From contig NZ_JABEQN010000009.1 in NCBI RefSeq assembly GCF_014174165.1, positions 62,001 to 126,000 on the forward strand: 64,000 bases of DNA, written 5' to 3'. The notes below the pieces were generated by a model. That model did no database searches. It saw nothing but the letters and a program-made list of their open reading frames with translations, and was not told where the DNA came from. Made by a program: the position numbers and the translations under genes. Positions 23,317 through 32,481 of this stretch are shown in pieces. Position 1 is the first letter of the stretch. Each line of letters begins with the position of its first letter. This stretch comes from Gluconacetobacter dulcium. GTDB lineage: Bacteria > Pseudomonadota > Alphaproteobacteria > Acetobacterales > Acetobacteraceae.

Positions 23317-24957
23317 ATGAAAAGATTCTTCAATACGCGCGAACGTCTGGTGCCCGAGGCGCTGGAAGGATTGTTGCGTTCGCCCGCCGGGAAGGATCTG
23401 TGCCGCCTGGACGGCTATCCCGATATCAAGGTCATCCTGCGGCGGGACTGGGAGCGGGGCGCGGGCAAGGTTGCCGTGATTTCCGGCGGCGGCTCGGGGC
23501 ATGAGCCCGCCCATGCCGGCTTCGTCGGGCGCGGGATGCTGACGGCGGCGGTCTGCGGGTCGCTGTTCGCCTCGCCGGGTGTGGATGCGATTCTGGCGGG
23601 CATTCTGGCCGTGACCGGTGAGGCCGGGTGCCTGCTGGTGGTGAAGAACTATACCGGCGACCGGCTGAATTTCGGGCTGGCGGCCGAGCAGGCGCGCGCG
23701 CTGGGGCTGAAGGTGGAGATGGTGATCGTCGGTGACGATATCTCGCTGCCCGGCCATCGACAAGCGCGCGGCATCGCGGGCACGGTGATCGTACACAAGG
23801 CTGCCGGGCACATGGCCGAAAGCGGGGCGTCGCTGGAGCGGGTGGCGGCATTCGCGGCCGACGTGGCGGCGCGCACGCGCTCGATCGGTCTGTCGCTGAG
23901 CGATTGCGATACCTATGACGAGGGCCATGCCAGCCGTCTGGCGGCGGACGAGGGCGAACTGGGCCTGGGTATTCATGGCGAACCGGGGGCAAAGCGCATC
24001 GCGCTGGCCGATGCCGGCGGGTTGATGACGCTGGCGGCGGACGCCCTGCTGGCGGCTCTGCCGGAGGGCGAGGCGCGCCATGCCCTGATGCTGAACAATC
24101 TCGGTACGACGCCGGTGATCGAGATGTCGCTGCTGCTGGAAGCCTTTGCCGCTACCGCGCTGGCGCGCAGGGTGGCGCTGGTGGCCGGGCCCGCGCCGTT
24201 CATGACCGCGCTGGACATGAACGGGTTTTCTCTCACGCTGGTGGAACTGACCGACGAGATCGCGGCTTCGTTGCAGGCCGACGTGGCACCCACGGCATGG
24301 ACGGGCATGGCGCCGTGGCAGGAGCCGACGGTGATTGCCGTACCGGACCTGCCGGATATTTTCGCCGCCGCGCCCTCGAACAATCCGGCGTTGCGGGATG
24401 CCGTGCAGCGTGGCGCGAAAGTGCTGCTGGAGAATGAAGAGGCGCTGAACGCGCTGGATGCGCGCATCGGTGATGGTGACGCCGGCTCCACCTTCGCCGA
24501 GACGGCGCGCGTGATCGACGGTGCGTTGGACCGGCTGCCGCTGGCCGACCCGCAGGCGCTGATGCAGACGCTGGGGCGCCTGCTGGCCCGCCATGCCGGT
24601 GGGTCGAGCGGGGCGCTGCTGTCGATCCTGTTTGCGACGGCGGGGCGGAGCGAACAGGCGCGCTGGGAAGCCGCGCTGCTGGAGGGCATTGCGGCGATGC
24701 AGCGTTATGGCGGCGCGCGGGAAGGAGACCGCACCATGCTCGATGCGCTGATCCCGGCGGTGCGGGCGCTGGATGCGGGCGCGGCGTGGGCCGAGGTGGT
24801 GCGCGCGGCGCGCGGCGGGGCCGATGCCACGGCGAAGATGGGCAAGGCGGAAGCCGGGCGGGCGTCCTACATCCCCGACGGGCAGTTGGACAATGTGTCC
24901 GATCCGGGGGCCGAAGCGATTGCGCGGCTGTTCGAGGCGTTGATACCGGGAGGGTGA
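23317..24957 (+). CDS. dhaK: ATP-dependent dihydroxyacetone kinase (DhaK-DhaL fusion)
   Basis: A 546-residue single-chain kinase that phosphorylates dihydroxyacetone to DHAP, which acetic acid bacteria need after glycerol oxidation. The DhaK domain (about 1-325) has VAVISGGGSGHEPAHAGFVG (substrate site), the KNYTGDRLNFGLA segment and LGLGIHGEPG, whose histidine forms the covalent hemiaminal with the substrate. The DhaL domain (about 365-546) has NALDARIGDGDAGSTFA with the Mg/ATP-binding aspartates, GGSSGALLSILF and the closing RASYIPDGQLDNVSDPGA. Length and domain order match ATP-dependent kinases, not the PTS-dependent split form. ATG 23317 follows GAAAGGC; an earlier ATG (23242) lacks support. 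Single gene. Confidence 0.93.
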   Translation: MKRFFNTRERLVPEALEGLLRSPAGKDLCRLDGYPDIKVILRRDWERGAGKVAVISGGGSGHEPAHAGFVGRGMLTAAVCGSLFASPGVDAILAGILAVTGEAGCLLVVKNYTGDRLNFGLAAEQARALGLKVEMVIVGDDISLPGHRQARGIAGTVIVHKAAGHMAESGASLERVAAFAADVAARTRSIGLSLSDCDTYDEGHASRLAADEGELGLGIHGEPGAKRIALADAGGLMTLAADALLAALPEGEARHALMLNNLGTTPVIEMSLLLEAFAATALARRVALVAGPAPFMTALDMNGFSLTLVELTDEIAASLQADVAPTAWTGMAPWQEPTVIAVPDLPDIFAAAPSNNPALRDAVQRGAKVLLENEEALNALDARIGDGDAGSTFAETARVIDGALDRLPLADPQALMQTLGRLLARHAGGSSGALLSILFATAGRSEQARWEAALLEGIAAMQRYGGAREGDRTMLDALIPAVRALDAGAAWAEVVRAARGGADATAKMGKAEAGRASYIPDGQLDNVSDPGAEAIARLFEALIPGG

Positions 24958-25023
24958 GGGAAGGCGAGGGCGCTGCCGTCGACCCGCAAGGGGTCCTGGA
25001 CCCCTTGACCCCATTCGGTTGTT

Positions 25024-25509
25024 TCAGGCGTTTTTTTCGGGGGGCCTGGTCATATCTTCGGCGAGCATGCCGAGGAGGCGGACAAGCTGGTCGAAATCGG
25101 CCTTGTCCCAGTCTTTGAACAGCCCGACGGCCATTGTCGCACGGGCGCGGTCTATCGCGCCGGTCGCGTCCTTGCCCGATGGGGTGATCGTGGCTTCGCG
25201 CACGCGGCGGTCGGTCGCGCCGCCGTGGCGGGTGACCAGGCCCAGTTCCGCCAGCCGCGCGATCTGGCGGCTGACCGTGGTGTGATCGCGGCCGATACGG
25301 CCCGCAAGATCGATCACCCCGATCGGGCCCAGGCGCTCGACCAGAACCAGGAGCGGAAACAGGGCGCGCTCAAGCGGCAGGCCGGCGGCCCCGAGCAGGG
25401 CTTGGTCGCGTTCCGGCCTGTTGATGACACCGACGATTTCGATCAACGCACGATGCAGGGCGGGGAGGCGTGTGCGTATGTGTGCATTATGCACCTTTTT
25501 ATTTGACAT
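25024..25509 (-). CDS. MarR family transcriptional regulator
   Basis: A 161-residue winged-helix regulator. The DNA-binding part (about 55-110) includes GPIGVIDLAGRIGRDHTTVSRQIARLAELGLV and the wing ATDRRVREATITPSG. ATG 25509 is chosen; an upstream in-frame start at 25587 would run through the operator-like palindromes. Two palindromes (25482-25494 inside the first codons, 25528-25544 upstream) suggest autoregulation and control of the divergent monooxygenase gene, now broken. MarR proteins usually respond to aromatic ligands, which fits that neighbour. Confidence 0.85.
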   Translation of the reverse strand: MSNKKVHNAHIRTRLPALHRALIEIVGVINRPERDQALLGAAGLPLERALFPLLVLVERLGPIGVIDLAGRIGRDHTTVSRQIARLAELGLVTRHGGATDRRVREATITPSGKDATGAIDRARATMAVGLFKDWDKADFDQLVRLLGMLAEDMTRPPEKNA

Positions 25510-25544
25510 CCCGATACGCTCCTTAATATGTGCGTGATGCACAT
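25482..25544 (+). promoter_or_regulatory. Two MarR-type operators overlapping a divergent promoter
   Basis: GTGCATTATGCAC (25482-25494) is a perfect palindrome around one central base. ATGTGCGTGATGCACAT (25528-25544) is its near copy 48 bp away. Between them TTGACA (25503-25508) with a TATGTG 18 bp on forms a plus-strand promoter toward the monooxygenase remnant, overlapped by the second palindrome. Confidence 0.6.
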
Positions 25545-25567
25545 TGTTCGTGCGGGAGGAAAGCAGA

Positions 25568-26902
25568 ATAACTGTTTTACGCGACACGGACGTTGTGATT
25601 TGCGGCGGGGTTGACGCTTGCGGTCGATCTGGCTCGTCGTGGGGTGGCGTTTCGCCTGATCGACCAGTTGGCGGAGCCGTTCGCGGGGTCGCGCGGCATG
25701 GGCATCCAGCCGCGTAATCAGGAGGTGTTCGAGGATCTCGGCATCATCGACCGTCTGGCTGCCGCCGGAGGGCCTTATCCTGCGCAGCGCGTCTATCGCG
25801 GTGATGGCACGCGGGACGACGTGCAGGAGATCACGATCGCGTCGGCGACGGTGGACGAACCCTATCGCGCGCCGCTGATGGTGCCGCAGTTTCGGACCGA
25901 GGCGATCCTGCGCGATCGGCTCGTGGCGTTCGGTCATCGCCCGGACTATGGGACACGGCTGACGTCCTTTGCCGATGACGGCGCTGGGGTAACGGCCCAT
26001 GTCGCGGGTGAGGATGGGGCGGAGGTGATCCGCTGCCGTTATCTGGTCGGTGCCGATGGGGGGCGGTCGTTCGTCCGCCACGAGATGCAGGTCGGCTTTC
26101 CGGGGAAAACCCTTGGTGTGCGGGCGATTGTTGCCGATATCGTGCTGGAGGGCCTGGATCGGGCCGTGTGGCACCGGTTCAACCATGGCGACATGACGCG
26201 GATGATGGGGTTCTGCCCGCTGCCGGGTGGCGAACTGTTCCAGCTTCAGGCGCCTGTTGCGTTCGAGGGGGATGTCGATCTTTCGGTTGGTGGTCTTCAG
26301 GCGTTCGTCGATGCGCGCTTGCCGGGGGGGGCGTGGTCCGGGTGCGGGAGGTTCGCTGGGCGTCGGCTAATGCGATGAATGCACGGCAGGCGGACCGGTA
26401 TCGGGTCGGGCAGGTGTTTCTTGTGGGAGATGCCGCGCATATTCATCCGCCGACGGGGGGACAGGGGCTCAATACCAGCGTGCAGGATGCGTATAACCTG
26501 GGCTGGAAACTGGCGGCCGTGCTGGGTGGCGCGCCGGCGGCGTTGCTGGAGACCTATGAAGAAGAGCGGCGGCCGGTCGCGGCGGGGATGCTGGGTCTGG
26601 CGACCGGGTTGCTGGAGAAGGCCCGGCAGGGGGAGATGCGGCGGGGGCGGGAAGTTCATCAGCTCGATCTGGGGTGTCGCGGGTCGTCTCTTGCGCTGGA
26701 TCTGGCCGGGGATGGCCGTCGCGTCGAGGCGGGTGACCGGATGCCGGATGCGGTGGTGCGGGGCGCGGGCGGGCAGGAGCGGCGGTTGTTCGACCTGCTG
26801 GCCGGGCCGCACTGGACCCTGCTCGTCGGGGAGGGGGCACCTGCGGTGGCGCCCCTGGCGGAGAAAGAGCGGCTGGAGTCCTATCTGTCCGGCGTGCTCT
26901 GA
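25568..26902 (+). pseudogene. FAD-dependent aromatic monooxygenase, multiply disrupted
   Basis: The remnant of a PheA/TfdB-like FAD hydroxylase. Frame 1 starts after GGAGGA at an ATA codon (25568), where an ATG is expected, and reads to DTDVVICGG. The GxGxxG continuation is lost by a deletion not divisible by three near 25606. Frame 2 (from about 25611) gives TLAVDLARRGVAFRLIDQ, GSRGMGIQPRNQEVFEDLG and [16 protein letters not shown] second shift in an 8-G run (26324-26331) changes to frame 3, with [21 protein letters not shown] (FAD site), [11 protein letters not shown] and the C-terminal thioredoxin-like part ending at 26902. The intact enzyme would hydroxylate an aromatic substrate. The divergent MarR gene is its likely former regulator. 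Confidence 0.8.
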
Positions 26903-26920
26903 ACTGATCCCGAACGAATC

Positions 26921-26952
26921 AAAGTTTTTTGGTTCTTTTTTCAAAAAAGAAC
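26921..26952 (+). terminator. Oligo-T hairpin repeat after the monooxygenase remnant
   Basis: AAAGTTTTTTG, then GTTCTTTTTT (26932-26941), C, and AAAAAAGAAC (26943-26952). It lies 18 bp after the remnant stop and immediately before the convergent hflX stop. An inverted copy is at 28355-28390. Confidence 0.7.
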
Positions 26953-26954
26953 GC

Positions 26955-28313
26955 CTACCCGGCGGCCAGGCTGCGTCGCAGCCGCGCCATGGCGCCGGGC
27001 AGGGCACGCACCTTGAGCACGCGCCCGGTTTCGTCATGGTCCTCGGAGAGCACGCGGGCGCTTTCGTAGATTTCGCCGATCAGCTTCTGTTTCGCGTAGG
27101 GCAGGACCAGGACGTCATCCACCATCTCGGCTTCGAAGAAGGCGATGATGGTTTCGCGCAGGGCGCTGACATCTTCCGGCGCGTGGGCGGAGAGCATGAT
27201 GGCGTCGGGGTGTTTTTCCAGCAGGGCGGCGCGGCGGGTGGCGTCCACGCGGTCCATCTTGTTGAGGACCAGGCGGGAGGGCACCGTGTCGGCGCCGATT
27301 TCGCGCAGCACGCTGCGGCTGACCTCCAGTTGCGCTTCGTAGGTCGGGTCTGACGCATCGACCACGAAGAGGAGCAGGGAGGCTTCCAGTGCCTCGGAGA
27401 GGGTAGAGCGGAACGAGGCGACCAGATCGTGGGGGAGTTGCTTGATGAAGCCGACCGTGTCGGAGACGAGCACGCGGGGACGGGTTTCTGGCTGGAGGGT
27501 GCGGACCGTGGTGTCGAGGGTGGCGAAGAGCTTGTCCTGCACCAGCACCTGGCTGCCGGTGAGGGCGCGCATCAGGGAGGATTTGCCGGCGTTGGTGTAG
27601 CCGACCAGGGCCACGCGCAACTGGTCGCGGCGGGCGGAGCGGCGCTGGTCGCTGTCGCGCTGCACGGCTTCGAGCTGGGTTTTCAGTTCCGCGAGGCGGT
27701 CGCGGATCTTGCGGCGGTCGAGGTCGAGATGGCTTTCGCCGGCGCCGGGGCCCTGCTGGCGGCCGCCGCCGGTGCCGGATTCCCGCAGGCGCGGGGCGAC
27801 ATATTTCAGGCGCGCCATCTCCACCTGCAATTTCGCCTCGCGCGTGTTGGCGTGGCGGTGGAAGATCTCGACGATCACGCCGGTGCGGTCCAGCACCTGG
27901 GCGCCGGTGGCGCGTTCGAGATTGCGGATCTGGCTGGGAGAGAGTTCGTGATCGACGATCACGAATTCCGGCCGGGGCGGTGCGTCCGGATCGGGCTCGG
28001 GGCTGGATGGCCGGGGGGTGTCGGGGGTGGTTTCGAACCGCTTGCGGGCCTTGGTCATCGGGGGCGTGGCCATGGAGGTGACGACGCCGCTGCCGCCGGT
28101 CAGGGCCGCCAGTTCTTCCAGCTTGCCGGCGCCCAGAAGGGAGGCGGCGCCGGTGCCTTCGCGCTTCTGCGAAACCGAGCCGACGACTTCGTAGCCCAGC
28201 GTCTTGACCAGGCGACCCAGTTCTTCAAGGCTGGCTTCGTGGGCGACGTCGTCGATATCGGGGGTCTGGATGCCGACGAGGACGGCACGCGGAATGGGGG
28301 GTGTGGTTTCCAT
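26955..28313 (-). CDS. hflX: GTPase HflX
   Basis: A 452-residue ribosome-associated GTPase that splits stalled 70S ribosomes under stress. The N-terminal HflX domain (about 1-200) includes VGSVSQKREGT, LGAGKLEELA, FVIVDHELSPSQIRNLE, VLDRTGVIVEIFHRHANTREA and LDLDRRKIRDRLAEL. The GTPase domain (about 215-385) has VALVGYTNAGKSSLM (G1), DKLFATLDTTVR (G2), VSDTVGFIKQLPHDLVASF (G3) and LVLNKMD (G4). An insert at about 78-115 is Pro/Asp-rich and unusual for the family. In many alphaproteobacteria hfq stands upstream; here it does not. ATG 28313 is chosen over 28433, which would add repeat-derived sequence. Confidence 0.93.
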   Translation of the reverse strand: METTPPIPRAVLVGIQTPDIDDVAHEASLEELGRLVKTLGYEVVGSVSQKREGTGAASLLGAGKLEELAALTGGSGVVTSMATPPMTKARKRFETTPDTPRPSSPEPDPDAPPRPEFVIVDHELSPSQIRNLERATGAQVLDRTGVIVEIFHRHANTREAKLQVEMARLKYVAPRLRESGTGGGRQQGPGAGESHLDLDRRKIRDRLAELKTQLEAVQRDSDQRRSARRDQLRVALVGYTNAGKSSLMRALTGSQVLVQDKLFATLDTTVRTLQPETRPRVLVSDTVGFIKQLPHDLVASFRSTLSEALEASLLLFVVDASDPTYEAQLEVSRSVLREIGADTVPSRLVLNKMDRVDATRRAALLEKHPDAIMLSAHAPEDVSALRETIIAFFEAEMVDDVLVLPYAKQKLIGEIYESARVLSEDHDETGRVLKVRALPGAMARLRRSLAAG

Positions 28314-28354
28314 CGCGTGTTTGTAGCACGGATCGGGCTGTGGCCGGAGCCGTC

Positions 28355-28390
28355 GTTCTTTTTTGGAAAAAAGAACCAAAAAACTTTGAT
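28355..28390 (-). terminator. Oligo-T hairpin repeat, inverted copy
   Basis: The same sequence as 26921-26952 on the opposite strand, with GTTCTTTTTT/AAAAAAGAAC arms and ATCAAAGTTTTTTGG before them. It follows the minus-strand hydrolase remnant (stop at 28437). Confidence 0.65.
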
Positions 28391-28436
28391 CTGGTCGGGA
28401 GCCCTGTGCTGGGGACACGCGATGGCCCTGCATGGA

Positions 28437-29476
28437 TCAGGGGAGTGGGGTGCTCAGCCCTGCCAGGAGCGCTGTGTGGAAGGCGTTCGGGTCCTGCATC
28501 TGCGGCGAGTGGCCCAGCGTGGGGAATTCCACCAGTTTCGCGCCGGGGATGGCGGCGGCGGCGTCCTTGCCCAGTTGGGGGTAGTGGCCCAGCGTGGCGC
28601 GGATGGCGGGCGGGGCGGTGTCGCTGCCGATGGCGGTGATGTCCCTGTCGCCGATCATCAGCAGGGTGGGAACCCTGAGGTCGGGCAGGTCGTGGACCAC
28701 CGGCTGGGTGAGGATCATGTCGTAGAGCAGGGCGGAGTTCCAGGCGACGTCGTCGCTGCCGGGGCCGCGATACATGCCGGCCAGCATCTGGGCCCATTTT
28801 TCGTAATCGGGGCGCCATTCATCGGCGTAATAGACTCGTTTTTCGTAAGCACGGATCTGGGCGGCGGTCTTGCCGCGTTCCGCACGGTACCAGTCGTCGA
28901 CGGTGCGGTAGGGGACGCCTTTCTGTAGCCAGTCTTCCAGGCCGATCGGATCGACCAGCACCAGGTGCGTAAGCTCGCGCGGGTACATCAGGGCTAGCGG
29001 ATGGCGAGCATGCCGCCGGTGGAGTGGCCGATCAGGACCGCCTTCTGCGCGCCGAGATGGGCTAGCAGGTCGTGTGTGTTGTGGGCCAGTTGCGGAAAAC
29101 TGAACTGATAGGCGCGCGGTTTACTGGATTTGCAGAAGCCGATCTGGTCCGGCGCGATGACGCGGTAGCCGTGGGCGGTCAGGAAACGGATCGTGCCTTC
29201 CCAGGTCGCGGCGCAGAAATTCTTTCCATGGAGCAGGACCGCGACCTGCCCGTTTGGGTGGAGGGTCGGGACATCGAGATAGGCCATCCTCAGCGGCTGG
29301 CGCTGGGAGGTGAAGGTGAATTGCCCGGCCGGCCAGGGATAGGCGAAGCCTTGCAGTTCTGGCCCGTAGGACGGACCGCTGTTGCCGCCCGGCTCCGCCG
29401 CATGGGCCGGCGCGCCGACGGCGAGAAAGGTGCCGCACAGGGCGGCGGCTGCGATTTGGCGGACGCGGAGCGGAAT
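28437..29476 (-). pseudogene. Exported alpha/beta hydrolase, frameshifted and without a normal start
   Basis: The frame begins only at ATT (29474-29476), 9 nt after GAAGGA, where ATG is expected. It reads PLRVRQIAAAALCGTFLAVG, a signal peptide, then PELQGFAYPWPAGQFTF and VAVLLHGKNFCAATWEGT. The nucleophile elbow VLIGHSTGGMLAIR is followed by TAG at about 28994. Adding one base after CGCTA restores YALMYPRELTHLVLVDPIGL and the rest, including TLLMIGDRDITA (acid) and FPTLGHSPQ (histidine). So the catalytic triad is present but split between frames. It begins 7 bp after the MRJP gene stop and was probably co-transcribed with it. Confidence 0.78.
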
Positions 29477-29482
29477 GGGGGC

Positions 29483-30634
29483 TTATCCTTCGACGGCGGC
29501 GCCCAAGCGCAGCGCGCCGAGCTGTTCGGGCAGGGGAAGGGACAGGACGAGGAAGGGGGCGCGGGTGCCGTCGGTTCCGCCATTGAACATGGCGAGCTTT
29601 TCGATCTGCGAGCAGGGCACATAGAGCGTGCGCTTGCTGTCGATGAACAGGGCGTCGGGCGAGGTCAGGCGCGGGTCCTGCACCAGCGTCGTGCGCCGGC
29701 CGTCGGGGGAGAGGATGACGATGCGGGCGTTTTCGCCGTTGGAGAGGTAGATATTGCCCAGCGTGTCGATGCAGGTGCCCCCGATGCTGGGGATTTCGGC
29801 GGCGACCTGCACCAGGGCGGCGAGGTCGATATCCGATTTGCGGTCGTCCAGCAGGTCGGCGACGCGGATTTTCTTCAGCGGGCCGGCAGGGACGGCGAAA
29901 TAGAACCATGTACCGTCGGCGTCGATTTCGATATCGTCGCTCTGCACCTGCGGGCGGTTGCCCTGGGCGTCCTGGAGGATGCGGCCGCCGCCGCCTTTGT
30001 GGATGTGGGTGGCGTCGTTGCGCAGCAGCGGGTGCGCGGAGAGGCGGCGCAGCGTGCGGCCGGTTTTCAGATTGTGGATGACGATGCCGCCCAGCCCGCT
30101 GTCGGTGGCGAATAGCAGGTCGCCATGGATGCGCAGGTCGTTGAACTGCGCGCCGGGGGGCATGATGTCCTCGGGGAAGCGCAGGACGCGCAGGACGGCG
30201 CCGGACGTCGTGTCGAGCTGCACCAGTTTCTGGGCGCCGGGTTCGGGAGATTGGCCCGGTGGGGCGCCCTGGTCGACCGCCCAGAGCGTGCCGTCGGCGA
30301 AGAGATGGATGGCGTTGACCATCACGAAGGCGGCGCTGCCGTCCTGGCCCGGTTTCCAGGCATTCCAGCTTCCTCCGGGGAAGGGATGGACCGTGCCGTC
30401 AGGCGCGACCCGGCCGACCGAAAATGTGGCTTCGTTGCCGGGAAAGCGGGGCATGCCGAGAAAGATCGTCTCGTCCGGCGTGACCGCTACGCCGCTGCAC
30501 AGGAAGGGCGCAATGGCGGCGACGGAGAGGACAGGGGCCGCCGCCGTCGCTGCCACGGCCGGCCGTGACAGCGGGATGGTGGCGGCGGCGGCAAGCAGCG
30601 TTCTGCGGGTCAGGCCCTCGATTTCCGGTTTCAT
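29483..30634 (-). CDS. MRJP/yellow family exported beta-propeller protein
   Basis: A 383-residue protein. The N-terminus TRRTLLAAAATIPLSRPAVA is a twin-arginine-type signal, so export is probably folded via Tat. The mature part is a six-bladed propeller of the major royal jelly protein/yellow family: SWNAWKPGQD, LWAVDQGAP, QFNDLRIHGDLLFATDSGLGGIVIHNLKTG, RRLSAHPL, SDDIEIDADGTWFYFAVPAGPLKKI and SIGGTCIDTLGNIYLS. Bacterial members are of unclear function, some resembling lactonases or dopachrome-converting enzymes. It appears intact although both flanking genes are broken. The pseudogene 28437-29476 lies 6 bp downstream. Confidence 0.82.
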   Translation of the reverse strand: MKPEIEGLTRRTLLAAAATIPLSRPAVAATAAAPVLSVAAIAPFLCSGVAVTPDETIFLGMPRFPGNEATFSVGRVAPDGTVHPFPGGSWNAWKPGQDGSAAFVMVNAIHLFADGTLWAVDQGAPPGQSPEPGAQKLVQLDTTSGAVLRVLRFPEDIMPPGAQFNDLRIHGDLLFATDSGLGGIVIHNLKTGRTLRRLSAHPLLRNDATHIHKGGGGRILQDAQGNRPQVQSDDIEIDADGTWFYFAVPAGPLKKIRVADLLDDRKSDIDLAALVQVAAEIPSIGGTCIDTLGNIYLSNGENARIVILSPDGRRTTLVQDPRLTSPDALFIDSKRTLYVPCSQIEKLAMFNGGTDGTRAPFLVLSLPLPEQLGALRLGAAVEG

Positions 30635-30775
30635 GGCGCGTGCTGCTCCCTTCGCTTGAGCTGGTCGGGGAACGGTTCACCGCCAGGGCGACCGGGTCAA
30701 GGGATCGGCTTGGGGCCTGACCGAAATATGTGCTGAAGAGGACGCCGCCGCCAGCACGCGTCTTTGGTCGGGCTT

Positions 30776-31336
30776 TCAGGGAATATAGCGCTGGGCCCGC
30801 AGGATTTCGAATAGGTAGAAGAAGGATTTCGGCGTGGTCTGGTAGGCGGTGAAGCCGAGGGTGTGGCTCTTGCTCATGTCGGTCACGCATTCGATCGGGC
30901 GGCCGAGTTCGGCGCCGGTGTGCCAGGGGAGGGCCAGGCGATCGAGCGCGTTTTCGCGCAGTCCGTGCCGGGCCGCGATGTCGGCCCAGAGGGGGGCGTC
31001 GGCGGACAGGACGTTCTCAAGCGACGTGGCGTGGCCGGGATAGGGGGCGGCCCAGTGGATCTGGCTGGCCAGTTGGCGGGCATCGGTCACGTCGGTCAGG
31101 CCGCTCCATTGCGTGGGCGAGCCGGGGAAGACGAACGGTCGGCCGGTTTCGCGGCAGATGCTGGCATAGACGGCCAGGGTGGAGCCCATGTTCATCACGT
31201 TGCCGATGGCGTGGCCGATGATCGTGTGGGGGCGGTGGACGGTCCAGCCTTCCGCGACCAGGCGGTTGGCCAGGTTCTGGCCGACGATTCCGGTGGCGTC
31301 GACGATCAGGGCTGTGTGAGGAATGGAACTCTCCAT
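30776..31336 (-). pseudogene. SDR/PRISE-type reductase with large internal deletions
   Basis: The frame is open for 186 codons, but related reductases are about 350 residues. It starts normally (HTALIVDATGIVGQNLANRL with the Rossmann GxxGxxG altered to DATGIVG) and then jumps from EGWTV to HRPHTIIGHAIGNVMNMG, skipping roughly 120-140 residues that contain the catalytic Tyr-Lys region. A second loss follows PYPGHATSLE. The rest (RETGRPFVFPGSPTQWSG, LTDVTDARQLA, VTDMSKSHTLGFTAYQ) matches the family closely. WTVH-like sequence is expected on both sides of the first gap, so recombination between short repeats is likely. The protein cannot be an active reductase. Confidence 0.72.
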
Positions 31337-31440
31337 AACAGGAAAACAGTTTTCGCAAATTTTTGTGCGTGGATACAAAGGACAATCCGGTACTATTTCG
31401 TGCCCTGGGTACCAGAAGGTTCCCATAGGGAAGGGTCATC

Positions 31441-31856
31441 ATGTCGCTTACTCCGTTGCCCGATGTGTATCGTCAGGCCCCTTCGATGAAGGCTGCGCGC
31501 CGCGACGGCTGTTGCGGCTGTTCAGCGGCAAATGGGTGACGATGATTCTGCACACGCTGCATCTGCTGGGGGGGAGGGGCGCGTCGCGGCCCGGCGCGCT
31601 GTTGCGCAGTATTCCCTGCCTGTCGAAGAAGATGATGACGCACACGCTGCGGGAACTGGAAGAGATGGAGCTGGTGGCACGCGAGGTGCATCAGGTGATG
31701 CCGCCGGTGGCCGAATATCGGCTGACGGCGCTGGGCCGGAAAATGGTCGAGCCGGTGGAGACGCTCTATCACTGGGGGGCGGAACATGCCGCCGTGCTTG
31801 ACCGGGGGGATGCCCATGTGACGCGCGTCCGCAAGGGAGCGCAGGGGGCTGTTTGA
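31441..31856 (+). pseudogene. HxlR family regulator, probably frameshifted near its start
   Basis: The conserved HxlR winged helix (RRLLRLFSGKWVTMILHTLHL, LLRSIPCLSKKMMTHTLREL, VHQVMPPVAEYRLTALGRKM) lies in the frame ending at 31856. The only start with a good site (GGAAGG, ATG 31441) is in another frame, which reads MSLTPLPDVYRQAPSMK and then stops. A one-base shift near 31487 would join them. In the domain frame no ATG, GTG or TTG is well placed, although that frame stays open further upstream. HxlR proteins often regulate a divergent oxidoreductase; the divergent gene here is the broken SDR. Confidence 0.6.
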
Positions 31857-32481
31857 AGGCTGCATGGACGGTTTCGAGGTATTCGCTGCCGGTGTGGGCT
31901 GGTGCTCTCCGTTCGTAAACGAAACTTTGCAAGCATCTTCGGCGTTCAGGAAACATCCCTGAAGCCTAGTCAGGGTGTTCCGGTTGGTGATGCTGGTATT
32001 TCGACCCGGTGGAGGTTGGTAACTGAATGGTGAATTTCGGGATTTTCCACACTGGATTGTGAGCGTAATTTATCCGGAAAACATATAATTGTTATTTCTT
32101 TTTTTAGAGAAAATCCGACAAAAGCGGATGGTCACTCTCTTTGTAGAGGGCGGTTGAATTGTTTTGTGACCGTTGGAGAGTTGGGTCATGATTGTGCGCC
32201 GGCTTTGCTCCCGTGGGTTTTCCCGATCCGGGATTGTTTCCCCGCTTGCAGGGGTTTTCGAGAAGTCTGTGCGGTTCGCTTCCCGTTGTGGGCGGCCAGC
32301 ATGAGGGCGGGGTTCGCGGAACAGGAATCTCACGGCCCGTGCTTCGCCCGGTAGGTGGTTGTCGGCGGAAGCGCCCATCCCTGGGGTGGTTTCCTGCCTC
32401 TCAGAGACAGGACGGCGCGTGGCGGAATGAATGCGCGGTTGTTCTGTGATGCCTGACAATAATAAAGAAAAAGATCTGGCT
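31857..32481. other. Gene-free region before the porin gene
   Basis: No supported gene. A TATAAT (32084-32089) sits in an AT-rich stretch, without a clear -35 at 16-18 bp. The region to 32481 probably contains a long leader for the porin. Confidence 0.4.
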
